Translations under genes and position numbers: made by a program
Part shown: positions 42,936 to 54,912 of the stretch, one piece after another
How positions within the stretch are numbered: the first letter of the stretch is position 1
How the letters are laid out: every line of letters starts with the position of its first letter
The notes under the pieces: generated by a model
The model's input: the letters and a program-made list of their open reading frames with translations, nothing else
What the model was told of the DNA's origin: nothing
Databases searched by the model: none
DNA from: Citrus sinensis
Taxonomy: Eukaryota; Streptophyta; Magnoliopsida; Sapindales; Rutaceae
Direction: 5' to 3'
DNA length: 64,000 bases
Assembly (NCBI RefSeq): GCF_022201045.2
Contig: NC_068558.1
Span: 51,687,501 to 51,751,500 of the forward strand

Positions 42936-44072
42936 TGCCTGAGGATCTACTTGGGCTATCTTCCCCAAACGGCCCCAAGAAAATATTCATCATTGATATT
43001 GTCTTTTTCTACTACTTTCTCCTTCCTCCGGATATCTTTTCCTTCATAGATTTTTCGTTTTGTGTGTGTGTGTGTGTGAAGGGATAAAATCCGTGCATTG
43101 TAGTTAGGATACAAACACCGACAGGAGAAGGGCCGCCGTTTGCACATTGCGGGTGCAAGGACAAAATAAAAAAAGATAAAAATCCCACTAATGGGAAAAA
43201 GTGGGAATTTTTTCTTTTCTTTTTCTCTATTTTTTCCTTTAAAGTAAGCATATAGAAAATACTTGTAAGTGGGTTATGGTTGTGCATCTCATAAACAAAT
43301 GAATATAATAAAGAATCAAGATCCGCGAGTGTCTGCATGATTTGTTGATAACTACACTAGATTACTTTTCAGTAAAAAAATAAATCGAGTATTAATTATG
43401 AAAATTTTAAATTCATCCTCCCCTCTAAATACTTATATATGGCATTGAATTTGAAGTTCAATGCTTCTAGAATACCAAAGATTTTTCCTCCACAAATTAT
43501 GGACCGACAGAGAAAATATTACGCAATTGCAAAATTGTCCAATCAAATCACGCTACATTGTAGCCGTCAAATTTTTTTTTTTTCAAGTGTATAATTAGTC
43601 CATTTTAGTCCATTTCAAAATATATTTGAGTATCAAAAATTTATTAGACTCGTATAAATCGTAAATAACGTGGTGCACTTATCCCACCCACGGCCCAGCT
43701 AATACTTTCTCCGGTAACCAAGCTTTCAACATCAAGTCAGTTACTCGTTAGATCTTTTTGGAATGAATAGCTGTTTAAAAAGAAAAAGAAAAAAGAAAAA
43801 AGAAAAAAAAAAGGGGGGGTATTTACCGGGACCGTCCTACTTAAATTTATAATTCTTGATTGACGTTGACAACCTATAACTTATAGCTTGCGGCCTGGAA
43901 AACGATGCTACCAATCGAACGATCACACTATCGCATCATTTCATGCAAAGTTAGTTGCTCAAGGTGATGTGAAATATATGCTAGCTGGTGATATGAGGGC
44001 GTGGCAAAAACTTATGTGTTGCTAAGATATTAAATCGTTAATGTGTGAGTGGTTGAGCGTCGCCTTTTCCCC

Positions 44073-44078
<6 letters not shown>
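42936..44078. other. Gene-free stretch
   Basis: It holds a short GT tract (about 43059-43077) and a 108-codon minus-strand frame that is low-complexity and has no recognisable domain. No gene is supported. Confidence 0.45.

Positions 44079-44150
<72 letters not shown>
44079..44150. repeat. (AT)n microsatellite, about 72 bp
   Basis: About 36 uninterrupted AT dinucleotides, the longest dinucleotide tract in the window. Confidence 0.95.
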
Positions 44151-44155
<5 letters not shown>

Positions 44156-45353
44156 ACCATATGATTAAAATAATAAATAATAAAGATCACATTATAATTT
44201 TGATTGTGTGATTATAAAACAACTCTAATATGACCAAATCCAATATATAAAGAGACAATCAGACAAGAGTATTTTTCATATTTTTGTGTAAACTTATTAA
44301 ATAAGACTAAGGACCCACGACCGCCCATTTAAAAAGAAAAAAATAAAAAATAAAATAAAATAAGATCACGTTTTTTGTTTGCCACTCTTCAATATCTTAC
44401 TAGTTAATTATTATAAAAAAAGTGATTGGCTTGCTACCGTTGAATGTCTAACTAATAAATCAACTTGGCTTATTCTCCTCTTGGACCCATGGGTTTCATT
44501 GGCGACACTTAAATTTGATGATTTGATCGATGAATTACCATATTTTTCATATCTTTTGCAATGATGGCTGATTTTGTAACAAACGGGGTTGCTCTTAGTA
44601 TGTTTTTATTTTTGGATGAATGCTTACTAAAGTGGTGTAGTTTTATTGAATTAAATTGAAAATGTAGCAGCAAAACACAGAAAATGGAGTAATCATATTT
44701 TAAAGCCAAACAAAATTCACAAGAACTAGTTAATTGATAACTAGACAGTCTAAAAATATTCTCATACAAAAGAGAAGCAACGTCAAGGGTTGCTCTTGGT
44801 ATACATCTTCATGAAATTAATTAAAAAAAGAAAAGAAAAGAAAAAGTAAATGGTTATGCACTATGACATCTTTTATTTTGATTTCTTCTAAATGGTCAAG
44901 TGAATTTTGCCGCATTTTGAGCTTAATCATTAAAGGGTGATTTCCTCTTTTTTTGGTTTCTTTTGGTAATGGATGGACTTAGTGGAATCAACTTTTCCTC
45001 TTTTTATCTGAAGCGGAAAAAAAGAAAAAAAAAAAAACTGTTTTTTTTCTGTTCTCCCCTCCCCCCCCCCAAAACCCAAAAAAAAAAGATCATCTCTGTT
45101 AAATAACTTTATTTTTAACGACCCAATTTTTTTAATCATTTCTATCTTAAACTGTCGCCTCTAAGTTTTCTTTAATAGCAAAAAACCCATAGCCGTTATA
45201 CAGACAATATATAAAGGGGATCACAAAAATTAATAAAGAAGAAAGGACAACAAAAATTAAAAAAAAAAAGAAGACAAAATTCATCAAAAAAAAGTCCAAT
45301 TGACATATTGCCACTTGACAAACTAAAATTATACGCTAGATATTTATTAATGA
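44151..45353. other. Gene-free stretch
   Basis: A- and T-rich runs, including a pyrimidine tract with C11 near 45060-45070. No coding signal or element termini. Confidence 0.45.
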
Positions 45354-45366
45354 AATCAATTGACAT

Positions 45367-45692
45367 TTTATTTTTGAATACTGTTATACATAATTGTTAC
45401 TGATATTATATCAGATATTTTAATTATTATTTACAAAAAGATTATACAATTGGGACCTTCGTCGTGTCATGTACTCCTCTGAAGCGCGGCCCAGATTCTT
45501 TAAACACTCCCTAATATTCGAGAGGTATCCACTTCACTCTCATTTTGTGAGGAAAAGACTGACTCCACTCAATTATTTGATAATCGAGGAAAAACTAAAA
45601 CTAAACTTCATAATGCTTTTATGAAGGCTCGAACCCTTGTTCTCAACATTGTAAGTGCAATAGTTCTCCCACTAGACCAAATGCCCATTGGT
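45367..45692 (-). mobile_element. SINE-like retroposon, 326 bp
   Basis: It is flanked by the 13-bp direct repeat AATCAATTGACAT (45354-45366 and 45693-45705). On the minus strand a box A-like TTGGTCTAGTGGGAGAA starts about 14 bases from the head, and a box B GGGTTCGAGCC follows about 50 bases later. The 3' end is A-rich (CAAAAATAAA). This spacing is that of a tRNA-derived SINE. Its body does not resemble the SINE at 14996-15211, so it is a different family. Confidence 0.7.
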
Positions 45693-45705
45693 AATCAATT
45701 GACAT

Positions 45706-46739
45706 ATTAATGAACTGATGTGTGATATGATCTGGACAAACGATTATTTGCTACAAGAAGTAATTTTTACTTCAATGAGATTGTATCGAGTGATAAAAAT
45801 ATATCTCATATCAAATAAGATCAGTAACATAAAGTGAGTTTCGAACAGTCATTTCGATTTGGCAAAGCTCGTCTATTTTAGAGGGTATTTATAATTATCT
45901 TTCTTTATATACCTTCTTCTTTTATTTCTTTAGTAATCTTTTTTATCATTATAAAAAATTGATTTCAAAGACTTTTGATACAAACTTCAAATATAATCTG
46001 CTAAAGCACATATAAGTTATAAAGTGTATGGGATTAAGCATATTTGCGCTTAATAATTTAGTGTCGATGTCAAATGCTAAAATATGACATTCATAGCTGT
46101 TATATTATATAAATTATTTATTTATCACCATCCACCTTGATGATCAAACGCCATATATATAATAATAAAGATATATTATTACACGTCAATTTAATTTTGT
46201 CTGGTATTAAAATATTGTAATTTTTAAGTTACAACTATTACAGAAAAAAAAACTATAATCATGATATAAAATTAATAACATGTGATAAACATAATTTTTA
46301 AACAATAATTTTAACCAAAAAAAGATATTAAAGTTTTTTTTATCTTACAATTGTGTAATAAAGTCCATTCAAATTTTAAACTAAATAGTAAATATTTATC
46401 AAACACTTTAATATTATAACTTTTAACCTACAGCTACCCAATTATACAATACTAAATAAAAAGTTTATATAATAGGGTCTTAGCCACACCCTATGTAATA
46501 TAATATATTGATAAGCAGCCGCATCATCAGCCAATAAACTTGGAAACTAGCCAATTGCAAATTCAGAGCAGAAGATCATGTCATCAAAACAGCATCACCG
46601 GTTTCAAAAATAGGAATCTCTGAATTCTTTTCCTATAATCATGTGATTAGTCTCCTTCAGAATCCTGTAGTTAGACTTCGAGCGACGCTTTGTCTTAACA
46701 ATAATATTACATCGACATAGTTAAAATACATATTTTAAA
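45706..46739. other. Gene-free AT-rich stretch
   Basis: No coding signal, no inverted termini and no clear repeats recognised. Confidence 0.45.
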
Positions 46740-48069
46740 GGGTAAAGCTCATTTAATCTCTATATTATGAGTTTACTATCTATTTAGTCTTAAACTATTA
46801 AAAATATCTCAAAACATCCATGCCATTAAACTATTGAAACCCCTTGCCAATACTTTTTGTTCTTTTTAGTTTATTTTTACAATATTGTCCTCTAACATTA
46901 ATTTTTTTTAGACATTAATAAAAAAATTGAATTATCAATTTAATCCCAAAAAATAAAATACAAACAAAAATAATATATATTAATTTTTGTGAAAGCTCAC
47001 GTATGTGCAAATAATTAATATTGCAAAAAAACTAAATTACCAATTTTTTTGAACATTAATAAAAACATTAATATAGTAACTCCTTAGTAAAGTGTTGCAA
47101 AAAATAATAAGGGAAAATATCATTGCATCACCATTCTTTTGTCTTATGTTAATCAAACCACCACAAAATTTTAACATATACTTTGCACAACTTTTCTTTT
47201 TAAATTTGTATCAATTAGCCACTTTTGCACTAACACCGTTAAATAATTCAAACAAAATGATAATTTTACCCCTAAATAAATTAAAAGACCATTTTATCTT
47301 ATAAAAGTTTTGAAAAATAAAAAATTATAATTATAAAAATACCCCTAAATTTTAAAAAATAAATTCAAACTAAAAGTGCTTAACTGATTTTTATTAAATT
47401 TAGATTTTTCAAAATTTTAATAATTATTTTTATTAAAAATTTATAATTTTGCAAAATTTTAATAAAAAATAACTGAATTTATTTATTAAAAAATAAATCC
47501 AAATTTTTAAATAATTTAGGGGATTTTTATTAAATCCCAAAATTTTGTAATTACTTTTATAATTATAATTTTTATAAAAATAATTTTTATTAAAAAAATT
47601 CTAATTTTTGGATTTATTTCTTTATTAAATGTAGGGGTATTTTTATAATTATAATTTTTTTTATTTTCAAAGATTTTACAAGAAAAAATGATCTTTTAAT
47701 TTCTTTAGGGGTAAAATTATCATTTCGTTTAAATTATTTAACGGTGTTAATGTAAAAGTGGCTAATTGATTCAAATTTCAAAAGAAAGGTGGTGCAATGA
47801 TAATTTCCCAAATAATAATATATATTCTATTTGTTTCTATTTTATTTTTGGGATTAAATTAATAATTTAATTTTTTTCTTTTTATCAATGTCCAAAAAAA
47901 AGAAATTTTATTATAAGAGAGTAAAATTGTAAAAGTAAGTCAAAATGAACCAAAAGTAATAGCACAGATATCAATAATTTAACAGCATGAATGTTTTGAA
48001 AAACTTTTAAAAACTCAGGGACTAAACAAACATCAACCTTAAAAGATATGGGCTAAACGAGCTTTTAAA
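46740..48069. mobile_element. GGGTAAA-type long-TIR MITE carrying a nested MITE
   Basis: The left arm GGGTAAAGCTCATTTAATCT and right arm GGGCTAAACGAGCTTTTA are inverted, with the family interior (AAAATATCTCAAAACATCC against GAATGTTTTGAAAAAC). Removing the 699-bp insert at 47111-47809 and one 9-bp duplication restores an element of about 620 bp, close to the intact copy at 24226. Confidence 0.8.
47111..47809. mobile_element. Nested long-TIR MULE-type MITE, 699 bp
   Basis: It is flanked by the perfect 9-bp duplication AAATAATAA (47102-47110 and 47810-47818). The arms run about 200 bp, from GGGAAAATATCATTGCATCA to the complement of GGTGCAATGATAATTTCCC, including AATTAGCCACTTTTGCA and TAACACCGTTAAATAATT. 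The centre is AT-rich and itself partly palindromic. No coding capacity. Confidence 0.9.
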
Positions 48070-48637
48070 TGAAGGGTTAGCAACTGATTATTGTTTATCC
48101 TACGTTATGCGTTAATGCACTCTTTTTTTTAAAAAAAAATTAAGAATGTACAAGTTCTTCAAATTCTTCCTTCCATACTCTTCAAGTAAGTTTTGTTATC
48201 TGCCATGACTATGGTAATACCTTCCATACAATGCCTATGTTACCCCAGGTAATATGCCTTGAGTTTCTCTCGTAACCCACCGTAGATGATGTCAGAATCT
48301 TGTGTATTTTGAGTGGGATACCTTTCGAAGGCCATAACTTGGGCTATAAGTATATATTTTCGGAGTATAATATACCATTTTAAACTTGGCGATGAAACAA
48401 ATCAAACCCAGGTCGAGCCAGAAATTCCTCTTCTTTCCTGGTCATTTTCTTATTTTTCTTGATTCTTTTAGGATTTGTATTTTTTTTAGAACTCGAATTT
48501 GAGTACGATTTGTTTTCCTTTTTTTATTTTGATTAAGAGAATTTTATTATAAGATAATATTTTAAATTTATCTATTTTGGTAAATTCATCATATTTAGAG
48601 TTATTATATAAAAGGATCAAAACCTTAATTTTATACT
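48070..48637. other. Gene-free stretch
   Basis: Nothing recognisable beyond AT-rich sequence and short runs. Confidence 0.4.
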
Positions 48638-48645
48638 ATTCATAA

Positions 48646-49062
48646 TAAGGTTGGCAAAACCCCGGGCCAGGTCCGGGTATCGCAATGACTGGACCCGAAC
48701 ATGATGCAATAGATGTCCGGCTGGGTTGTGTCGGGTTTTAATTCGGGTACCCAAATTTTATATTTTTTAATATTTTATGTGTATATTTTTTTTATTTTTT
48801 GGTAATTTTATAAGTTTTAAATTTATTTTAATAAAATTTGACATGAAAATATGAACTTTAAGTATTTAAAATTTTATATATGTGTAATAAATGAGTCAAA
48901 TAAATATAAATATTTAAAATAATATATATTTTATAATATTTTTTAAATAAAATTCAAATTTATCAAATGATATCCAAAACCAACCCGACTTCATAATTAC
49001 CTAACCCACAATGCACGGGTACAGTCCGAATCCGGACTGAATGGGTATTTTTGGCACCCCTA
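48646..49062. mobile_element. hAT-type MITE, 417 bp
   Basis: The ends TAAGGTTGGCAAAACCC and the complement of TTTTTGGCACCCCTA are inverted. The 8-bp duplication is ATTCATAA (48638-48645) against ATTCAGAA (49063-49070), one mismatch. CCGGGT/ACCCGA-type subterminal repeats resemble those of 32104-33215. Confidence 0.75.
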
Positions 49063-49225
49063 ATTCAGAATTAATTAACAAACTTATTATTCAGAAACCT
49101 TTGTTTTCTTCTTTCAGTCTACTTTCAACGTTTGTACTCTGTCAGTTGATTTAACACCTATGATGATTTAATGCTCAAAAAGCAGACACGGAATAAACTA
49201 AGTTTTAAAATACTCATCAAAAGAA

Positions 49226-49240
49226 GGGGGGGGGGGGGGG
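49226..49240 (+). repeat. Poly(G) run, 15 bases
   Basis: Fifteen consecutive G followed by AGGG. The 120-codon frame that includes it (49171-49533) has no recognisable domain. Confidence 0.9.
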
Positions 49241-49449
49241 AGGGAACAAGGAATTCTCGTTTAAAATATAACGGCTGTGTCACAAAAATAATAAAAATAG
49301 GGATACGTTACCATGGGGGGTATCGTGACTGTTTCAATAAAAATTTGAACACGTTATCCCGTTGTTTTCGCGAAATAAGAACAAAAGTTAAAGAAACTAA
49401 TTTTAGAACCTTACTACTTTTAAAAGTTATTTTAAAACTTAGTTTCAAA

Positions 49450-50630
49450 AAAAATTATTTTAAAACTTTTTTTCTTAATAAGGTGACATTACTTAATCAA
49501 TTTTTTTCTAACTATTTATGTTCATCTCGGTGAAATGGGGGAAGATTTATTAAAAGAAAAAATTGTCGATTAATTAATTTGTTAATCAATTTTAAAAAAT
49601 ACATCACTTACGCAAAGTTATGACATCGCATTCTTCATATATAATTAGATTGAAAATTATGAAAGTGCATAATTCGCTTGACCAATGTCATATATATGAC
49701 ACTTTATTTGGATTGATATTAATCTAGAATAACCAACATTACCCATGAATTTTTTGGTTGTAAAATTTGGTAATTTTCAAACATTAATTATATACGACAA
49801 TGATTGAAGTGATTGTTAACGTTATATGAAATCGAAAGTGAAAAAAAAAAATTGCTTAATTTAAAATATTATATATGGGGTAATTACATCTTGCACGATC
49901 ATTATTGAATTTTTATCATTTGTATCAAATAAGTCCCAGACCAAATTACTCTTAAAAATATTGAAATTTGACCAATACAGATGTAAGGGTATGGTAGCCT
50001 AAAACCAAAGAAGCAAAGAGTATTTCAGTTTGTTCATTTTTCAAAATCTTCCTTTGTTACTTTTAAAGTATGTACATTTAGCTTATATTGTTTACTCTAT
50101 TACAATCTTGTTGCTGAGAATATTATAGTTCTAAAAATTATTTTAAAACGTTATTCTTAATTAGGAGGCATTAATTAATCAATTTGTGCCTTTTTTCCCT
50201 TTTCTTTTTCAAGCTTCGGTGGAACCAAGGGAATCTTTATTAAAAGAAAAATGGTCAATTAATCAATTAGGTAACAGTTAATAAAACTTCATCACCAACA
50301 AAAAGTTATGACACCTCATTCATCAATTGTTAATTAGAAAGTTATCGCTCTTCATTTGGGTTAATTTAAAATGAGCAGCATTACTCTTCAATTTTGGGTT
50401 GTAAAAATTGGTAATTTTTAACCAATGAATAAATAATGGATTTGGATTGAAATGATTGTTAACTGTATATGAAATTGGATGAAAATAGAATATTATATAC
50501 GGGGTAATAACATCTTAATAGTCCTTGGAGACTTTATCATTTGCAACCAATGGGTCCCTTATCAAATTACCCTTGTAATATTGAATTTTGATCATCACAA
50601 AGTAAGGGTGCGTAGCCTAACACGAAGGGG
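49450..50630. repeat. Diverged direct duplication, about 500-550 bp per copy
   Basis: Copy 1 runs about 49450-50000 and copy 2 about 50123-50630. Landmarks occur in the same order in both: TTATTAAAAGAAAAA, AAAGTTATGACA, GGTTGTAAAA-TTGGTAATTTT, GATTGTTAAC-GTATATGAAAT, TATATGGGGTAAT-ACATCTT, ATCATTTG, and AAGGGT-TAGCCTAA. It has no coding capacity; it could be two copies of an unidentified element. Confidence 0.75.
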
Positions 50631-53600
50631 GTATATCCTTAATTATTTTATAAATTGTAAAACTCGAAGGACCTAAATGTTTTTATCCCAAATAATTAGA
50701 GGGGATATCAACACTCTAAATTTTATTTGAAACACTAATTTTAAAATAAAATTTTTTATTACCTAATTGTCCTGTAATGAAATTATTTGGATGGACATAA
50801 TTAAAAAAAAGAACAATTTCTATTTTTTTTAATGTGTTATTTTTAAATAATAAAAGTTAAGATCATACGCTTAATCTTGTTGTCTTAAGATGTGTCTTGC
50901 AAGGACATCTCCCAAATAAATATTTGGTTAAAGTTCTATCAACCTCCTGCGTAAATTGCAGGAACGTTTTATATAATTAATCTTCTTTGCTAATTAAAAG
51001 TTATATTTTACAAAATGAGGAAGATTTCATATTCCTTCTCATGAGTGGTTTGCCAGACAATGAAATTGATGAGAATGAAAATTAAGAATATGTTCTTTCG
51101 TAATATAAATATACTTTTTATTTAGATTTACATCAGCAGTAGTTATGAATACTCATTATTTACAGTTATGAACAGTTATGCATGATTCAAATTAGGGCAA
51201 TATTGGAAATATTAGAGTGCTGAGAGTGAAAATTTGATTCTTTAAATTTGAATAATGGGTGCTTTGAATAATTTTTTGAATGTAAATAGTCTCATCGGAA
51301 TAATTATCTTTTCTGAAAATGATTTAAAAGCAGGTCATTCTATCATGCTCTTATTAAAATTACAATATCAATACTGGTATAAGTATGTACCACTAAATTT
51401 AATCAAAGACTCGCAAATTTTGAAGTTATTTAGAATAATATCTTAATTTTAATTATTTAAAATTTAATTAACCAATTATTGAAATGGTTTTTGCAAAGAT
51501 TAAATAATAAAAGATAATTATAGTCTATCCAAAACTCTGTATTTTTGGTACTTTATTATTAACATAATTCAACAATAACAGTTTATTTAACATAACAAGA
51601 AAATCAAAAAAAATTAAAATTGTATTGTTCCATTATTATTGACAAAAGAGATCACTATTGACATGTGTTATTGAAAGATTAAATAGTGTAATTACGTATT
51701 TCTTATAAACAGATCTAAATTAATATACATAAGCATGTTTGATTTCTTTATGTCTTTAGTGATTTAGGAAATATTTATCAATTGACTAAAAATAAAATTC
51801 TATTCACAAACTTATATAATACAAGCAACTTGAAAATTACCTATTGTTTATTAAGTAATTATTATGTAACCACTAAATCAAATAAACATTGAAGATTAAA
51901 TCTTTTAAATTTAAGGGTCTATGATAACCTTATTGTCAATACTGTAAGAAATTCGTACAGTATTATGAAAAAAATCCTTTAAAAATATGATTTTTTTAAA
52001 AAATAATATTTAACCTTCTTGACGTAGTTGGATTAGCTTTTGTCCTATATATTCATCTGCTTCTAAAGTTAAAAGCAACTAACAAGATCAATAGAGCGGT
52101 CGAATATGTATAAGCATAAGTTTATTGATAGTTGGAGGCATCAATTCATTTAATAGGGAGGGGATATTTACTTCTCAGTAAATCCACCTTATTTCAAAAA
52201 ATTGATATTATTTTTTTAAAAGTTTAAATAAAGAAAATTTTAAGTAATTAATGAGAATTCGATTGATTAATTGTTTAAATTTTCTTTTTATTTAAAATTA
52301 TTAAAAATAATATGAATTCTTATAATATTTTTTTAAAAAATGGGGTCGGTTTGGAAATATTACCATTTAATTTATAGTATGATCATATGGTTTTAAGATT
52401 GGCTATTAGTATGATTTTTCTGATGATTTTTTTTATAAGATGTGATCGTAATTAATACATAAAATTATATATATGCAATAAAATTTTAATTATATTGTAA
52501 TATGTAAATAGATACGTAAACTAGTGGCATAAAATCTTTAAAAGACAAATGGATGTAAATTCCAACGGTGGATTTTCACCAGTAATGTAATGGCATTCAT
52601 GTTGTGAATTCACCAGAGTAAACTAGTCAACAGAATGACATATCACAATTACACATGGTCCTAATTATTTATATTCAGTCAATTTCTTATACGGCTTTGA
52701 TCGAGAATCAAATCTCTCTCTCTTTCTCTCGCTCTCACTTTCTCGTGGTCCATGCATATGCATGAAACTTGAATTTTTTCGCTGAAAATCGATAATTCCA
52801 TCAACACGATTTATTCATTGGAAAATGAGAAAATCAACATATAAATTTTTTCATCCAAATAACTAGCATGCAATTATTTATGTGAAAATTATTAAGCACA
52901 GACTTTACACATTTTAGAATATAAATTGGAGGGGAGACAACGCTGTCTAGTACCACTGCTGCTGCTATGAAATGTAACTAGACAATAATTTTTAACTAGC
53001 CTACGCTTTAAAACGACTGGATCTTTGTACAATTGCACTCGATGAAGACTCATCATACATAAAACATATATAATAATAATATTTGTGATTGTAACATTTA
53101 CCAAGAAACTGAAAAAATGAAAATTGATAGCATGTTTATTTTTAAATCTGCATCATATATGATAAAAAAGTTTGATTGCGCCACAATTTCCAAAATGGCG
53201 GACAATTGAACGTAGACCAAAGGCAAACATGAAATTCCCAGCAATCATATGCTTCATAATTATGTTGACTGCAACAGAATAGCTTACTACAATTTGACTT
53301 ACAAAAACACATTTTAGTTCAGTTTGGACTCAGCTAAGTTGCAGCATCTGCAACTAACAGCTGAGTCCTTTATGGCCTTGCATCAGCCAAGTCCCACCAG
53401 CTTTTCCTCTCTCCCCCAACAGCACGTAAGCTGCTCATTGGCTATGTTACATACAGAATCTGTAACATAGCAAGCAAGCTCCGTTTAGTTCATTCTCAAT
53501 AATTCGTTTTTATTTGACTCAAAAAATGTGGCAGGGGGAAACGCCTAATAAAGTTTAAAACCACTTACTGGTAGACTGCAGCAAAATATTCTCCATATAG

Positions 53601-54126
53601 ACAAGGACAGTAATGCATTCTTTAAGAACATATTTTCTTGACTCCTACCTGCCATCCGTTAATAATAGTCTGCATTTTTCTGCTAGTAAAAAAATAAAAA
53701 ATAAAAAAGCATAGAACCCTCAAGTTTTCTCATTAAAACTTATAATAAACTTTTTATTGTACATACAATTACTTTTTATTTGATTTTTCAGAGACTCTTT
53801 GTGCAAAGAATTACGAGTATACACGCTCTCTCTCTCTCTGATGTACATACTGTTAACATATTAAAGACTCTAATTATTAGAATTTACAAAATTAATGCCA
53901 TTCCTATTGAGAACTCATTACTCAGTCGAGAGTTGAAATAGAAATAGAAAAAGAAAAAGAAAAAAAATTAATTCAGAAACAGAAGAGAATATATATATAT
54001 ATATATAAAATCAAGGCCCAAAGTTGTAACCATATAGAAAACGTGCTTGAAATCTTAGGTCTGTACCCCCACATGCAAGCAAAAGAACGCAAGAGAAAAA
54101 TTTTTAAAAAAAAACACTAAATAGTG
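50631..54126. other. Gene-free stretch upstream of ERF copy 3
   Basis: AT-rich. Positions 53200-53620 are less AT-rich and contain a hairpin at 53441-53471. Short CT tracts lie near 52715-52745 and 53824-53840. No gene or element termini are recognised. Confidence 0.5.
53441..53471. other. Perfect 11-bp inverted repeat (hairpin)
   Basis: GCTATGTTACA and TGTAACATAGC flank a 9-base loop, in a less AT-rich patch about 740 bases before ERF copy 3. It is not followed by a T-run, and no function is evident. Confidence 0.6.
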
Positions 54127-54128
54127 TG

Positions 54129-54136
54129 TATATAAA
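54129..54136 (+). promoter_or_regulatory. TATA box of ERF copy 3
   Basis: TATATAAA, 75-82 bases before the ATG at 54211, a spacing like that in ERF copy 1. Confidence 0.55.
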
Positions 54137-54210
54137 TAATAATAATGAATTGATCATCTCGAGTCTCCTGCAGGGCCATCATTTTGTAGTAAAACAAAAA
54201 GGGGAAAAAA

Positions 54211-54912
54211 ATGAACAGAGAAAATATGTCCGAGTCAGATTTGGCTCTCCTGGAGTCAATTCGCCAACAACTTCTGGAGGATGACTTTGAAATTTTCACG
54301 ACGTTTCCTTCAGAAACATTACCAATCAACAATAATGAAACATTAAATTCCCCTGTTTCGAGCTTCAATAGTTTCTCCTTCACAGAGAATATCAATGAGT
54401 ATCTATCACAAGGGGTTAGCTCTAGCTCGCACTCCTCCTTACATGACGGCGTCAATGGAGGGTGGATTTCGTTTGATGATCAGCTTGGTCGTAATAATGA
54501 TATTGGAAGTGCAATAGCAAATATTGATACGAGTATGACTTCTCCTCCTCATCCTCCTCCTCTTCCAACTCCACAGATGGATGTGGCACGTGGGACTCAC
54601 GTGAGGATGCAGTATAGAGGCGTGAGGAGGAGGCCGTGGGGGAAGTTTGCTGCGGAGATAAGGGACCCTAAGAAGAATGGGGCAAGAGTTTGGCTGGGCA
54701 CCTATGATACCCCTGAGGGTGCAGCATTTGCTTATGATAGAGCCGCTTTCAAGATGCGAGGCTCCAAGGCTAAGCTCAATTTTCCTCACCTCATTGGCTC
54801 AAATGTTGAGCCCCCGGTTAGGGTTACCAAGAAGCGTGGGTCTCCAGAGCCTCCTTCCTCTTCTTCGTCTCTTTCTTCATCATCATCCGTTGTGTCCTTT
54901 AGACCCGGGTGA
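54211..54912 (+). CDS. Group IX AP2/ERF transcription factor (ERF copy 3)
   Basis: A single exon of 233 residues. Residues 7-26 ([20 protein letters not shown]) are the group IX motif; Met6 is a possible alternative start. GGWISFDD (83-90) is shared with copy 2. A proline-rich patch (112-121) precedes the AP2 domain at about 135-193 ([18 protein letters not shown] ... KLNFPHLIG), which has the ERF-type Ala and Asp. [12 protein letters not shown] (203-214) carries basic residues and an SP site, as in copy 2. The serine tract is followed by VVSFRPG and a stop, so the SPKPKR tail of copies 2 and 4 is missing. This is probably a lost C-terminal motif, not a broken gene. GCC-box activation is expected; the partner signals are unknown. 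Confidence 0.95.
   Translation: MNRENMSESDLALLESIRQQLLEDDFEIFTTFPSETLPINNNETLNSPVSSFNSFSFTENINEYLSQGVSSSSHSSLHDGVNGGWISFDDQLGRNNDIGSAIANIDTSMTSPPHPPPLPTPQMDVARGTHVRMQYRGVRRRPWGKFAAEIRDPKKNGARVWLGTYDTPEGAAFAYDRAAFKMRGSKAKLNFPHLIGSNVEPPVRVTKKRGSPEPPSSSSSLSSSSSVVSFRPG

Noticed and set aside
43012..43338. 108-codon minus-strand frame with a KEKIEKKKRK stretch and a hydrophobic patch
   Set aside because: No homologue recognised; composition follows A/T runs and a GT tract; no splice or promoter support.
49171..49533. 120-codon frame including the G run
   Set aside because: No recognisable domain, low-complexity Lys/Phe/Leu/Asn composition and an unstable G15 tract.
30004..54126. Search for a fifth ERF or ERF pseudogene in the 24-kb gap
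   Set aside because: No AP2 fragments (RGVR-RPWG, AAEIRD, KLNFPH) were seen in any frame.
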